64,000 nt of DNA, from positions 1 through 64,000 of the forward strand of contig CAIUMP010000019.1 of the NCBI GenBank assembly GCA_903900335.1, written 5' to 3'. The notes under the pieces were generated by a model. The model was given only the letters and a program-made list of their open reading frames with translations, did no database searches and was not told the DNA's origin. The translations under genes were made by a program, and so were the position numbers. Shown one piece after another: positions 17,039-27,453 of this stretch (the first letter of the stretch is position 1; the number at the start of each line of letters is the position of its first letter). This DNA comes from an uncultured Ignavibacteriota bacterium (GTDB lineage: Bacteria > Bacteroidota > Ignavibacteria > Palsa-1295).

Positions 17039-20000
17039 TTGAAAGCGCACTATTTCGTACTTCGACTCATGCTCAAGAGACTAACCCTTCTCCTTTTGGC
17101 TTCCCTTTTCGCGTCTTCTACTGGGAGCGCCCAATGGCTTACGCATATAGATCAGCACAAGGCGGTGCCGAAGGCAGGAGCTGCGGTGAGTGCCGAACCT
17201 GAAACGGAATCCGGGCCGCTTGATGCAATGAATTGGTATTGGCGCCAGCGAACTTTTGGCCTGGGCTACATCCCAAAGGATGCTCTTCAGAACGCACGAG
17301 CGAAGGCAGAGGCATTACGGGCGTTGCGGAGCCACAAAGGCGAGACCACTCAGTCAAGTGGAATGTCTTCGCAGGCCTCGAGCGTCCAGTGGTCGCTTGT
17401 TGGCCCTAATAATATTGGTGGTAGAGTGAACGCGATCGCAATTCACCCAACTGATCCCAAGACGATCTATGTTGGTGCCGCCAACGGCGGCGTTTGGAAG
17501 TCGGTAGACGGCGGCGTTCAGTGGAAGCCCCTGACCGATAACATGCAGTCCATCGCAATGGGGGCGCTCGCTATTGATCCGCAGGTGCCGACGACGATTT
17601 ATGCTGGGACAGGCGAGTATTCTCCTGCGCTTGATGCCTATAGTGGGTATGGGCTGCTTCGTTCAACGGATGGCGGAACGACGTGGTCGAGCATTGGTCC
17701 GCCCGGAATAGGAGCGTACACGCGGGTTATCGTCAATCCGAAGAATTCAAATATAATCTACGCTTCCGCCGGGCGCGGTGGTGGGGCCGTTCTTCGCACA
17801 ACGGATGGAGGCGGAACATGGGCGCGAGTTTTGGATAGCGGGTCTGTATCCGATCTGGCACTCGCCATGAACGGCAATACTGCCGTACTATATGCAGGTG
17901 TTGCGAACAAGGCAGTCTATCGGTCAACGGATGGCGGCGATAGCTGGAGTTCTTTGGATAATATTCCCCTGAGCCAATTCCGCCGTATCTCGCTCGATGT
18001 GTATCCTGCAAATTGGAGGGAAGTGGTCGTCGTTAGCGTCGATTCCAATAGTTTCCAAGGTGGTGTCTATGTAGATGATATGGAGGGGGTGGTTATTTCG
18101 CACGACGGTGGGAGCACGTGGAGTGATGTAACACCTTCCAACAATATCTTCCTCTCTTCCTCCTCAGCACCGCCGCAGGGGTGGTATGATGTGTACGTTC
18201 GCATGGACCCGAAGAACACACAACATTTGCTCTTAGGTGGTATTTCGATCTGGGAAACCAAGAATGAGGGGGGAAGTTGGTCTGATGTTGGTCGGGCTTA
18301 CCAGTCAGGTGGTATCCATCCAGATCAGCACGAAGCAGCGTTTGCACCGTCTAATCCTTCAAGTGTTGTGATCGGTTGCGATGGAGGAGTGTATCTGTCG
18401 AATGACGGTGGCTCGACGTATGGTAGTTCCCCGGTACCGATGGCGATAACCGAGTATTATGGTATTGGCATCGATCAGACATCCGATGTGACGTTCGGTG
18501 GCGCACAGGACAATGGTTCTCAACTCGGAACGGCAGGCGCGAGTTGGAATCAGTTCGGTGGTGGTGACGGAGCATTCGCAGTTGCCGATCCTGGCGTTTC
18601 AGGTCGATTGTATTACACCACAACAGATGGATACCCTCGCGCGTATGATAATGGGACGCCGTCGAATGCATACGGTAATATACCCAGCAATGAATCTCGA
18701 GATTCGATCCGGTGGGTGAATCCCTTCATGACGGACACTAAGAATAATATCCTTTACTTTGGATGTAAGCATTTGTACACGTCCGGCTCCCGCGGGGCTT
18801 CGTGGAGCGCTTCTTCAAGGACGTTTGGCTTCTACTCGACTGGAACGACGATATCAGCTATAGGGGTCTTCGGCGATAAACAGACGCTGGCCCTCGGTTG
18901 CGGCGACGGCAAGGTCTATTACACAACGAATGCGGGTACGAATTGGCTGGATGTCACGAGAGGCCTCCCTGGGCGATCGGTCACATGGGCGACATTTAAT
19001 CCCTCTTCGAAGTCCACTTTCTACGTAACCCTATCGGGCTTTGGCGCGGGTCACGTGTTCAAGACTACAAACGGTGGCTCTAACTGGTCGAATATTAGTG
19101 CTTCTCTTCCGGACATCCCGGTAAATTCGATTGTCATGGACCCGGCAAATCCGACAGTCCTCTATATCGGTACGGATGTCGGCGTGTTCTTTTCTCCGAA
19201 TGATGGTGGCGTGTGGCTACCCTATGGCACTGGATTCCCGAACGCGGCGGCAGTTGATCTGGAAGTGCAGTTCTCGAAAAGAGTGCTTCGGGTTGGCACC
19301 CACGGACGCTCGATCTGGGAAGCTCCAATGGTAGATGACCTTCCCGGTATCGCGACTCCGAGTCAGCGGACTACGTGGGCTATTGGCGACACGGCCGGGA
19401 TAGTATGGCATGGCTTCAGCGGTGCGGTTTCGATTCAGATCAGCTTTGATGGTGGGCTTACCTGGCAGAGTCTGGCAACAGGGGCAACCGGTACATCGTA
19501 CAAGATTGACGCGATAAAATACGCCCCAAGCCAGAACACGCTCGTAAAGGTGAGTGATGGCACCCAAACAGTTGTCTCCCCACTTTTTTCCATCATTCAG
19601 AGGACTGCAGGGGCACAGCTTGCGGTTACTGGCGAACTGCCGTATTACTTATATGACCTTGCCTACGACAAGGATGACAACGTGCTCTGGGCGACAAATT
19701 TCAGCAGCACGGACAAGCACATTTACAAGATCGACCCGGACAATGGGACACTTCTCGATTCCGTTACTGTGGCTTTACCCAGTGACCCGTCGGCGCAGGG
19801 ATTGACCGGGATTAAGTACGATTCAAAGCGGAAACATTTGTTCGTCCAGCGTGTGAGCACCAGCGGTACGAACAGTTGGACTTCGAAGATATACGAGATC
19901 TCTACAACCGGAGCGATCATTAAGACAGCCGCTTCGCCAGCATCGTACGGGACGGGTATCCTTGTTCGCGGTGACACGGTGTTCGTTGCAGATAGGCTCA

Positions 20001-21001
20001 CTAGCAGTATCAGTGAGGCAATCGTTGGGACCTACGATTTCAGCAGACTACCAACGCTGAATTTCGATCGGACGGCGCTCTACGGACCGCGAGGTTTATC
20101 GTATGATACGAAGCAGAATCTGTACTTACTCGCCTTTACGGATTTCGAAGGCACACCAAGCACTGCACAATTGATCGAAAGCTATGTCCTTTTCTTGGAT
20201 CCCATTACTGGTGCTGAAGTGAAGGCAGCGACCATTCTCGATCCCTCTGCGTCGGTTACCAATATTCGAGGCATGGAATATGACCCGCGCGGATTAGGAA
20301 ACACTGCATGGATCACTACGCTCGCGGCTGGTGGCGGCGCGAAGATAGTGAAGATAGCGCTACAGGATGGTCCTGCGGTTGCAAGTACACAAGGTGTACT
20401 TACGCTGATTCCCTCATCTGTCAGTTTTGGAAACGTTGATACCGGCAAAACAAAAACGCTTCCTGCGGTTCTGCGCAATACAGGGAATGGGCCATTGTCG
20501 ATCACCTCGCTTGCGGTGCTCCCGGTGGGTACCGCATTTTCGGTGACTGGTGTGACGCCGCCTGTTACATTGCAGCCCATGGATTCGCTGACCCTGAACA
20601 TCACCTTTACACCGATGACGGGCGGCCAACAAACGGCATCCCTGACTGCAACTTTCGCAGATGCAACGTCGACTGGTTTTGCGATCAGCGGAACTGGGAA
20701 GGTGCTCACACCTGGTGGTGTCGCTTTCGGTGCTGCGGCAGGTTTTGAGCTGGGTCAAAGCTATCCGAACCCGGCTGGACCTACATTCACAATTCCCTTC
20801 ACCATTCCGGAGAGCGGCGAGATCGAGTTCCACATCCTCGATGATCTCGGACGAGTCGTCTTTACCGATGTTCGCCACGAGTCCGCAGGTGCTCACGTGC
20901 GTGACATCGCTCTACCGCTGGCACCCAACGGTAACTATGTCTATGAACTTCGCGCTGGCGGCGTGCGTATCGCGGCACGGAAAATGACACTAATGCGCTA
21001 A
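17039..21001 (+). CDS. Large secreted BNR/sialidase-like protein with ASH and T9SS domains
   Basis: 1320 residues from TTG 17039; ATG 17069 is an equally good start and leaves the signal peptide (LTLLLLASLFASSTGSAQ) intact. Residues ~110-770 form two sets of Vps10/BNR-type propeller repeats with Asp-boxes (SVDGGVQW, STDGGTTW, TTNGGSNW) and opening WSLVGPNNIGGRVNAIA, as in xyloglucanase- and sortilin-like proteins. A second propeller-like region follows to about 1110. Then come an ASH-type Ig domain (VSFGNVDTGKTKTLPAVLRN) and a T9SS domain starting LGQSYPNPAG and ending AARKMTLMR. Likely exported to the surface; enzymatic activity cannot be claimed. A strong hairpin follows the stop. Confidence 0.85.
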   Translation: MKAHYFVLRLMLKRLTLLLLASLFASSTGSAQWLTHIDQHKAVPKAGAAVSAEPETESGPLDAMNWYWRQRTFGLGYIPKDALQNARAKAEALRALRSHKGETTQSSGMSSQASSVQWSLVGPNNIGGRVNAIAIHPTDPKTIYVGAANGGVWKSVDGGVQWKPLTDNMQSIAMGALAIDPQVPTTIYAGTGEYSPALDAYSGYGLLRSTDGGTTWSSIGPPGIGAYTRVIVNPKNSNIIYASAGRGGGAVLRTTDGGGTWARVLDSGSVSDLALAMNGNTAVLYAGVANKAVYRSTDGGDSWSSLDNIPLSQFRRISLDVYPANWREVVVVSVDSNSFQGGVYVDDMEGVVISHDGGSTWSDVTPSNNIFLSSSSAPPQGWYDVYVRMDPKNTQHLLLGGISIWETKNEGGSWSDVGRAYQSGGIHPDQHEAAFAPSNPSSVVIGCDGGVYLSNDGGSTYGSSPVPMAITEYYGIGIDQTSDVTFGGAQDNGSQLGTAGASWNQFGGGDGAFAVADPGVSGRLYYTTTDGYPRAYDNGTPSNAYGNIPSNESRDSIRWVNPFMTDTKNNILYFGCKHLYTSGSRGASWSASSRTFGFYSTGTTISAIGVFGDKQTLALGCGDGKVYYTTNAGTNWLDVTRGLPGRSVTWATFNPSSKSTFYVTLSGFGAGHVFKTTNGGSNWSNISASLPDIPVNSIVMDPANPTVLYIGTDVGVFFSPNDGGVWLPYGTGFPNAAAVDLEVQFSKRVLRVGTHGRSIWEAPMVDDLPGIATPSQRTTWAIGDTAGIVWHGFSGAVSIQISFDGGLTWQSLATGATGTSYKIDAIKYAPSQNTLVKVSDGTQTVVSPLFSIIQRTAGAQLAVTGELPYYLYDLAYDKDDNVLWATNFSSTDKHIYKIDPDNGTLLDSVTVALPSDPSAQGLTGIKYDSKRKHLFVQRVSTSGTNSWTSKIYEISTTGAIIKTAASPASYGTGILVRGDTVFVADRLTSSISEAIVGTYDFSRLPTLNFDRTALYGPRGLSYDTKQNLYLLAFTDFEGTPSTAQLIESYVLFLDPITGAEVKAATILDPSASVTNIRGMEYDPRGLGNTAWITTLAAGGGAKIVKIALQDGPAVASTQGVLTLIPSSVSFGNVDTGKTKTLPAVLRNTGNGPLSITSLAVLPVGTAFSVTGVTPPVTLQPMDSLTLNITFTPMTGGQQTASLTATFADATSTGFAISGTGKVLTPGGVAFGAAAGFELGQSYPNPAGPTFTIPFTIPESGEIEFHILDDLGRVVFTDVRHESAGAHVRDIALPLAPNGNYVYELRAGGVRIAARKMTLMR

Positions 21002-21026
21002 GAATCTGTTTACAGTTCTTAAGAGG

Positions 21027-21056
21027 AACAAGCGAGGCTTAACTGCCTCGCTTGTT
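21027..21056 (+). terminator. Intrinsic-like terminator after the BNR gene
   Basis: AACAAGCGAGGC and GCCTCGCTTGTT form a perfect 12-bp stem around a six-base loop, 25 bases after the stop at 21001. It is followed by a moderately T-rich TCGTCTTGATC stretch. It separates the BNR gene from the downstream RmlD-like gene on the same strand. Confidence 0.75.
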
Positions 21057-21111
21057 TCGTCTTGATCAGCCCAATCATCCTGCCGAAAGGTAAACTGAAG
21101 TAGACTGCATT

Positions 21112-22101
21112 TTGATCGTAAGAGGAAAGACACGCGAAACAGTGCTGATAACTGGTGCCCATGGGTTTCTTGGGCAGCACGTCGTGCGTCTTTTTATTGA
21201 GGAGTCGAACTGCGATCTTATTCTGACAGCAAGGGAGAAGGAAACGCTCTTTGTCGGAACTGCCGACGAGGCACGGATACTTGCCTACCATCCGCTCGAC
21301 GTTACTCAACGATCGGCAGTTAAGGAGATCGTCACCTCGACGAAACCAACGGTTATTGTGAACTGTGCAGGTTTCGTCAAGGTCGATGAGTCTGAAGTGA
21401 AGCGGGAATTGGCGTGGCGCACGAATGTTTCTTCCGTTGAGCACCTCGCCGAAGTTGCTCGGAAAGTGGATGCCCGGATCATCCACGTATCAACAGATCT
21501 CGTGTTCGATGGCCTCCGAGCCCCGTATTCTGAGACAGATGCTCCCCATCCAGTCAACTATTATGGCCGGACCAAACTGGCAAGTGAGAATGTGCTCCGC
21601 ACTGCGGGACTAGAGCACACCATTTTCCGAACCTGCCTGGTCTATGGTGCAACCGAAAAAGCGAATGCGAATTATGCTCTTTCCGTCGTGCTTGCATTAG
21701 GACGCGGCGAGACGATCTACGCCGCAACAGATCTATATTCCACTCCGACGCTAGTCGATGATTTGGCACTAGCAATCGTCCGCGCGACCGAGAGAAGAAG
21801 GTTAGGCCTCTATCATGTGGCAGGTACGGAAATGCTGCCTCGTTACGAATTCGCACTAAAGATTGCAGAAGTTTTCCGCTTGGACACATCGTTAATACAG
21901 CCTATCACCGCCGCCGAACTGAAAAAGAGACCGGGTGGAGAATATCTTCGTGCCGAGCGACCGGTTCGAAACGGACTCGTTTCACTCAAGGCGCAGACCG
22001 ATCTCGGATTGCGTTTGTCAAACGTTGACGAGGGCTTGCAGGTCATGGAGCGAGGCCTTCAAGAGCTATTGGGCGAGGATATCCCATACATTTACGAATG
22101 A
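21112..22101 (+). CDS. RmlD-like NAD(P)-dependent sugar nucleotide reductase/epimerase
   Basis: 329 residues from TTG 21112; no better ATG start exists before the Rossmann loop TGAHGFLGQHV. The VSTDLVFDG strand and the YYGRTK catalytic Tyr-x-x-x-Lys are those of extended short-chain dehydrogenases, closest in pattern to RmlD (dTDP-4-dehydrorhamnose reductase). There is no rml gene next to it, so the substrate is open. The serS gene follows after 75 bases on the same strand. Confidence 0.8.
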   Translation: MIVRGKTRETVLITGAHGFLGQHVVRLFIEESNCDLILTAREKETLFVGTADEARILAYHPLDVTQRSAVKEIVTSTKPTVIVNCAGFVKVDESEVKRELAWRTNVSSVEHLAEVARKVDARIIHVSTDLVFDGLRAPYSETDAPHPVNYYGRTKLASENVLRTAGLEHTIFRTCLVYGATEKANANYALSVVLALGRGETIYAATDLYSTPTLVDDLALAIVRATERRRLGLYHVAGTEMLPRYEFALKIAEVFRLDTSLIQPITAAELKKRPGGEYLRAERPVRNGLVSLKAQTDLGLRLSNVDEGLQVMERGLQELLGEDIPYIYE

Positions 22102-22176
22102 GAATGTCAATTGGGTGTTGATAAATACCAGGTAGTTCTCTATCGCTACTTACTTCTAACTTGTTACTGCTGAATC

Positions 22177-23457
22177 ATGCTTGACATAAGATTTATTCGA
22201 GAAAACCCAGAAGCCGTCCGCGCAGGAATCGCCGCAAAGCGATCTGAGGACGTGGTCGATCAGATTCTCGATCTCGACAAAGAACGCCGAACAATTATTG
22301 GTGAGGTAGAACAACTCAAGAGCCGACGCAATACGGTTTCGGAGGAGATTGCCGGCCTCAAGCGCACAAAGCAGCCCGCCGATGACAAGATCGCGGAGAT
22401 GAAGGGGGTAAGCGATGACATCGCCGCGCTCGATCAACGTTTGCGTGAGAAAGAACTTGCGCTGAATTTGCTTATGGATACGGTACCGAATATGCCACAT
22501 TCATCGGTTCCGATCGGCAACGATGCGAAGGATAATGTGGAGGTAAAGCGCTGGTCACCGAATGGGGATGATTCGCTCTTCGAAAAGCGTGCCGGCCTCG
22601 ATCATCTTGCTCTCGCGGAGAAACATGGTCTCTTCGATTTCAAGCGCGGCGCGAAGATCGCTGCCGCCGGATTCCCCGTTTATATGGGGCGCGGTGCCCA
22701 GCTTGAACGTGCGTTTATTAATTTCATGCTCGATCTTCATACCCGCTCCCACGGATACACCGAAGTTCTTCCGCCCTTCTTTGTCAATGCCACGTCGCTA
22801 CGTGGCACGGGGCAATTCCCAAAGTTTGCCGACCAGGTCTATCACATGCCGGCTGATGAGCTATACGCGATCCCAACCGCAGAGGTACCAGTTACCAATC
22901 TGTATGCGGAAGAGATGATCCCCGTGGAGGCTCTTCCACTGTTGCATTGTGCCTTCAGTGCCTGCTTCCGCCGCGAAGCGGGATCGTATGGTAAGGATAC
23001 GCGTGGGTTCTTGCGTGTCCACGAGTTCAATAAGGTGGAGTTAGTGAAATTTACACTTCCCGAGAACTCATACGAGGAGCACGAGAAACTTACCGCCGAC
23101 GCCGAGCGTGTGCTGGAACTGCTTGAAATTCCATATCGTCGCATCATTTGCTGCACTGGCGATCAGAGTTTTGGAAATTCCAAGCAATATGATCTTGAGG
23201 TGTGGTCGCCAGTGGAGGGTGCGTGGTTGGAAGCTTCCAGTTGCTCGAATTTTGAGGATTTCCAAGCTCGTCGTGCGAACATTCGCTTCAAGCGTGATGC
23301 GAAATCTAGACCAGAATTCGTCCACACATTAAACGGATCGGGACTTGCGACGTCTCGGCTTATGGTTGCGTTCTTGGAGACCTACCAGGAGCCAGACGGA
23401 ACGATCCGCATTCCAGAAGTTCTGCATCCATACCTGCCTTTCACGAGCATCGCATAG
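22177..23457 (+). CDS. serS: Serine--tRNA ligase
   Basis: 426 residues. It starts MLDIRFIRENPEAVR, followed by the long antiparallel coiled coil (residues ~30-105) that binds the tRNA-Ser variable arm. The class II catalytic core follows, with YTEVLPPFFVN, the TAEVPVTNL substrate motif, FRREAGSYGKDTRGFLRVHEF (motif 2 region), and GSGLATSRLMVAFLETYQ (motif 3). Standard length and order for SerRS, which charges tRNA-Ser (and tRNA-Sec where present) in the cytoplasm. Followed 33 bases later by lysA. Confidence 0.98.
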   Translation: MLDIRFIRENPEAVRAGIAAKRSEDVVDQILDLDKERRTIIGEVEQLKSRRNTVSEEIAGLKRTKQPADDKIAEMKGVSDDIAALDQRLREKELALNLLMDTVPNMPHSSVPIGNDAKDNVEVKRWSPNGDDSLFEKRAGLDHLALAEKHGLFDFKRGAKIAAAGFPVYMGRGAQLERAFINFMLDLHTRSHGYTEVLPPFFVNATSLRGTGQFPKFADQVYHMPADELYAIPTAEVPVTNLYAEEMIPVEALPLLHCAFSACFRREAGSYGKDTRGFLRVHEFNKVELVKFTLPENSYEEHEKLTADAERVLELLEIPYRRIICCTGDQSFGNSKQYDLEVWSPVEGAWLEASSCSNFEDFQARRANIRFKRDAKSRPEFVHTLNGSGLATSRLMVAFLETYQEPDGTIRIPEVLHPYLPFTSIA

Positions 23458-23490
23458 TCGCCCTTTGCGTTGCAATTTACCCATTGATTC

Positions 23491-24849
23491 ATGAGAGATG
23501 TACTAGATCAGCATTGCTTTCGATATTCTGCGGACGCGGAGCCACAGTTGATGTGCGAAGAGGTAGCACTCTCAACGCTTGCGAAGGAATTCGGCACGCC
23601 GCTGTATGTGTATTCCAAACGGCAGATGATCGAGAACTTCCGCTCGTTCGATTCAACATTGAAGGCTTCGGGCAAAGAACATTATGTTAGTTACGCGGTA
23701 AAAGCGAACTCCAACATTGAACTTCTGCGTGTACTTGCAGAAGAAGGCTCTGGTGCAGATGTTGTCAGCGCTGGCGAGTTGCTTGTAGCTCTTGCTGCCG
23801 GATTTCCGCCAGAGAAGATCACGTTCGATGGCACTGGCAAAACCGATCCTGAGATAGAACTCGCCCTGAAGGCCGCTATCCACGCATTCAATGTGGAGTC
23901 ACTCGAAGAGCTTGAAGTGATCAACAACATTGCAGAGCGGCTTGGATTGCGAGCAAAGGTATCGATTCGTGTCAATCCCGATGTCGATGCGAAGAGCCAC
24001 CCGTACATTTCCACGGGTCTCAAAGAGAACAAGTTCGGGATCGACATGCACGATGCCCGAGAGGCCTTCGTCTACGCTTCCCAGCATCCAGCACTGGAAG
24101 TGGTTGGCATTCATGTTCACATTGGCTCCCAGATCACCTCGCTTGATCCATTTATCAAGGCCGCTCGTTCGACGGTGAAGTTTGTGAACTCCCTCCGCGT
24201 AAAGACTGGCATCGTGCTCGAGCATTTGAACTTTGGTGGAGGACAGGGTATACACTACCGCAATGTTGTCCAACACCCAATGCTACCACCTGATGAGTAT
24301 GGTGACGAGGGTGAGTACGTCCCCTCGCTCAGCGAGTTTGTCGGGGCAGTGCTTCCAATACTCGATCAAACCGGACTAAAGATTATCTTCGAACCAGGCC
24401 GCGCGATTGTTGCAAATGCGTGCGCGCTGCTAGCAAGTGTACTCTACACGAAGTCGAATAGCCTGAAGAATTTTGTCATTACCGACACGGGCATGACCGA
24501 ACTCATTCGCCCATGTTTGTACGAGGCGTATCATCAGGTTGCACCGCTGACCTTGAGGGCGGGTGACTTGATGAGGAAGGTTGATATTGTGGGCCCCATC
24601 TGCGAGACCAGCGACTTCCTCGCTCAAGAACGCGAGATGCCCGCGCTCAAACGTGGAGATCAGATGGCCGTTCTTTGCGCAGGGGCCTATGGATACACAC
24701 TTGCGTCGAATTATAATTTGCGTCCTCGTGCCGCCGAGGTACTTGTAGATGGAGACCGTTATTGGATCATTCGGCAGCGCGAAATAATAGAGGACGTTGC
24801 CGGATTGGTAGACGCTGATCGGCTTAGACTGAAATCGTTAGTGGGTTAG
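23491..24849 (+). CDS. lysA: Diaminopimelate decarboxylase
   Basis: 452 residues from ATG with no Shine-Dalgarno sequence. SYAVKANSN carries the PLP-binding lysine, HVHIGSQI and the Gly-rich FGGGQGIHY bind the phosphate, EPGRAIVANA is the second signature, and GPICETSDFLA holds the active-site Cys from the dimer partner. The enzyme decarboxylates meso-diaminopimelate to L-lysine, the last step of the pathway. The neighbouring asd gene encodes an early step of the same pathway, so the pair forms a lysine/aspartate-family locus. An insertion of about 15 residues after HPMLPPDEYGDEG is somewhat longer than usual. Confidence 0.96.
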   Translation: MRDVLDQHCFRYSADAEPQLMCEEVALSTLAKEFGTPLYVYSKRQMIENFRSFDSTLKASGKEHYVSYAVKANSNIELLRVLAEEGSGADVVSAGELLVALAAGFPPEKITFDGTGKTDPEIELALKAAIHAFNVESLEELEVINNIAERLGLRAKVSIRVNPDVDAKSHPYISTGLKENKFGIDMHDAREAFVYASQHPALEVVGIHVHIGSQITSLDPFIKAARSTVKFVNSLRVKTGIVLEHLNFGGGQGIHYRNVVQHPMLPPDEYGDEGEYVPSLSEFVGAVLPILDQTGLKIIFEPGRAIVANACALLASVLYTKSNSLKNFVITDTGMTELIRPCLYEAYHQVAPLTLRAGDLMRKVDIVGPICETSDFLAQEREMPALKRGDQMAVLCAGAYGYTLASNYNLRPRAAEVLVDGDRYWIIRQREIIEDVAGLVDADRLRLKSLVG

Positions 24850-24945
24850 TTTCTCCTCTCGTAGGGAATATATTTACCACTAATCCACTTGTATGGTGGA
24901 GTTTTTTGGGAGGGAGTGTCTCCTGCAATCATCAACTATCCAGTA

Positions 24946-25962
24946 ATGTACTCAGTCGGTATTATTGGCGCCACTGGCGCGGTCGGAACAGAAATGCTCC
25001 GTGTCCTTGAACAGCGCAAGTTTCCCGTTTCCGAAATTCACTCGTTCGCCAGTACGAACTCTGTTGGGAAGGAGCTTCCTTTTTGCGGGAAGTTGCACCA
25101 AATTGAGGAATTGACTGCGGAATCGTTCGAGCGTCTTGACATTGCACTCTTCAGCGCTGGCAGCGAGATCAGTAAGCGCTGGCGCGAAGCTTCTCGGCGA
25201 GCCGGGTGTGTAATGATCGACAACTCCAGTGCCTTCCGAATGGAGCAGGATGTGCCCCTGGTCATACCAGAGATCAATGCTCACGATCTTGTCGGCCACA
25301 ACGGTGTCATAGCAGTACCGAATTGCTCTACCATCATTCTCCTGATGGCCATCGCACCCCTCCAGAAATTGGGGAGGATCAAACGAATCGTCGTCTCTAC
25401 ATATCAAGCCGTTAGCGGTGCTGGGGCGTGGGCGATGAAGGAGTTGGAAGAACAAACTCGACTTTTTCTTCGCGGCGAAGCCATCGAACCAACCATACTG
25501 CCGCATCCGATTGCCTTTAATCTGTTCGTGCACAATTCCGCCATTAATGAATCAGGTTACAATGGTGAGGAATGGAAGATGATCCACGAAACGAAGAAGA
25601 TCCTGCATGATGAGTCGATGGCGGTTACTGCAACCTGCATCCGAGTGCCCATTTTTCGGGCTCATTCCGAATCCATTAACATCGAGTTCGAAGGGGAGCG
25701 GCCTTCGATTGAAGCAATGCGCGAAACTCTCGCTCAATTTCCAGGTGTGAAGGTAGTTGATGAGCGCGGAGCCAACTACTTCCCCATGCCGAAGGATGCT
25801 GCCGGACACTACGATGTGCTTGTCGGCCACATCCGCCATGACATTAGCAATCCGCACGCGGTCGATCTTTTTGCCAGCGGTGACCAACTGCTAAAAGGTG
25901 CCGCCCTCGACGCTGTGCAGATCGCAGAAAGTATGATCGAGCAGGGACTGCTCACCAAGTGA
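24946..25962 (+). CDS. asd: Aspartate-semialdehyde dehydrogenase
   Basis: 338 residues from ATG 24946; an ATG 19 codons upstream adds residues that precede the fold, so I prefer MYSVGIIGATGAVG. The Rossmann loop GATGAVGTEM, the catalytic cysteine in VPNCSTIILLMA and the QAVSGAGAWAM segment with RVPIFRAHSESINIEF identify the enzyme. It reduces L-aspartyl phosphate to the semialdehyde with NADPH, the branch point to lysine, methionine and threonine. It is 96 bases after lysA on the same strand, probably the same operon. Confidence 0.96.
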   Translation: MYSVGIIGATGAVGTEMLRVLEQRKFPVSEIHSFASTNSVGKELPFCGKLHQIEELTAESFERLDIALFSAGSEISKRWREASRRAGCVMIDNSSAFRMEQDVPLVIPEINAHDLVGHNGVIAVPNCSTIILLMAIAPLQKLGRIKRIVVSTYQAVSGAGAWAMKELEEQTRLFLRGEAIEPTILPHPIAFNLFVHNSAINESGYNGEEWKMIHETKKILHDESMAVTATCIRVPIFRAHSESINIEFEGERPSIEAMRETLAQFPGVKVVDERGANYFPMPKDAAGHYDVLVGHIRHDISNPHAVDLFASGDQLLKGAALDAVQIAESMIEQGLLTK

Positions 25963-26100
25963 GTATCGGCCACTGCTCATACAGGATAGAGCAGCTACTC
26001 ATCTATGCCCCTACAGAGCGAAACTTTGTTTCTCCGTGCTCGTTTCGTGCGTCATCCGGCAAACTTATGCTATGGTAACTGACATTTTTCTAAATCTCTA

Positions 26101-27399
26101 TTGAGCGAACTCACAGCGCCCACTGGCAAGGCAAGACAAAGCCCGCAGGAAGCACGATTCCAAGAACTGTCCGCCCGAACTGACAAGCGAAACTTCCGCC
26201 TTGGTGTCTCTAATGGTGTGCTCTATGGTCTAGGTACCTATTTCATTTCGCGCTCGACGGTCATCCCGAGCTTCTTCTCCCATCTGACAAGTTCTAGTGC
26301 GCTGATCGGGATCGTTTCCCAGTTCGAATCCATCGGTTGGTATCTTCCTCAGTTCTTTGCCGCCACGTTCGTCGTACATCGCGCAAGAAAGTTGCCGTTG
26401 TATCGGATGGCTACATTGCTACGAGCATCCGCGTTTTTCGGGCTCGCCACGGTTACGTTGCTTGCACCAGATCCCACATGGCTACTGCTCATCTCGGTCA
26501 TCCTATATGGTCTGTTCTCGTCTGGTGCTGGCCTCAGTGGTTTCGTCTTCCTTGAATTGGTAGCAAAGGCGATAGCGCCGAATAAACGTGGAAAATTCTT
26601 CGGACTTCGTACCGCCATTGGCTCCTTGCTCTCAGCAACGTTCGGCGCCGCGCTTATCTCATTCTTCCTTGTTGCATTTGCGTTTCCTACCAATTTTGGA
26701 TACGTCTTCTTGGTTGGAGCCGTGATCGCAACACTGGGGCTGATCTGCATGGCTATCATGCGAGAACCTCGGGCCCCGATGGTCCCGGACGAGCGTAGTT
26801 TTCTAGAACATTTCCGTATGGGTTGGCACATCTACCGCTCAGATAGACGCTACTTCCGCTACGTGAATATCCGCCTACTGATGGCGTCATGGACGATCGG
26901 CGTTCCATTTCTAGTTCTCTTTGCGAACAATCGGCTGGGATTTCAGACAGGTGATCTTGGAATCTTCATTGCTGCTGATTGCATAGGTGTAATCGCTGGT
27001 AGCTTCTTTTGGGGAAGACTGACCGATCGAAAGAGCTCCAAAGCGTGCCTTGAGGTTGTTGCTGTCATAGGGGCCTTAATGCCCCTGATCGTCCTTCTTT
27101 ACCTTGTATTTCCTCTGCCTCGAGTACTTTACCCCGTAGTCTTTTCGCTTGCTGCAGCCGTTGATGCGGGTACCGGTATCGGTGGGCTTACCTACTTGAT
27201 CGAGATCAGCCCGGAGCATGACCGATCAACCTACATAGCGCTCTTCAACTCGCTCCTCGCATTACCGTGCTTCTTGACCGCACTTGCTGGTGCCTTGCTC
27301 GATTGGGCAGGATACGGATGGCTCTATGGCATCGTGCTTGCGATCGCAGTCGGATCTGTCTTTGCAGTCCGCAAATTGGAGTTAGTTCACAAGCATTGA
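26101..27399 (+). CDS. MFS transporter
   Basis: 432 residues from TTG 26101. Twelve hydrophobic segments are visible, divided by a central cytoplasmic loop (REPRAPMVPDERSFLEHFRMG). The motif-A-like loop GRLTDRKSSKACLEV lies after the eighth segment. No substrate-specific motif is recognised. It stands alone in a 139-base upstream gap and precedes the heme operon by 54 bases, but the gap has no obvious terminator, so read-through into the heme genes is possible. Confidence 0.85.
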   Translation: MSELTAPTGKARQSPQEARFQELSARTDKRNFRLGVSNGVLYGLGTYFISRSTVIPSFFSHLTSSSALIGIVSQFESIGWYLPQFFAATFVVHRARKLPLYRMATLLRASAFFGLATVTLLAPDPTWLLLISVILYGLFSSGAGLSGFVFLELVAKAIAPNKRGKFFGLRTAIGSLLSATFGAALISFFLVAFAFPTNFGYVFLVGAVIATLGLICMAIMREPRAPMVPDERSFLEHFRMGWHIYRSDRRYFRYVNIRLLMASWTIGVPFLVLFANNRLGFQTGDLGIFIAADCIGVIAGSFFWGRLTDRKSSKACLEVVAVIGALMPLIVLLYLVFPLPRVLYPVVFSLAAAVDAGTGIGGLTYLIEISPEHDRSTYIALFNSLLALPCFLTALAGALLDWAGYGWLYGIVLAIAVGSVFAVRKLELVHKH

Positions 27400-27453
27400 C
27401 CCGCGACTCTTCACCCGTAGTTGGATTCACTGCGCTGACCGTGGGAAAATAGA

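Noticed and set aside
9885-21001. A T9SS machinery locus, because of several T9SS-type cargo proteins
   Set aside because: No PorV, PorU, GldK-N or SprA homologue is seen; only cargo is present.
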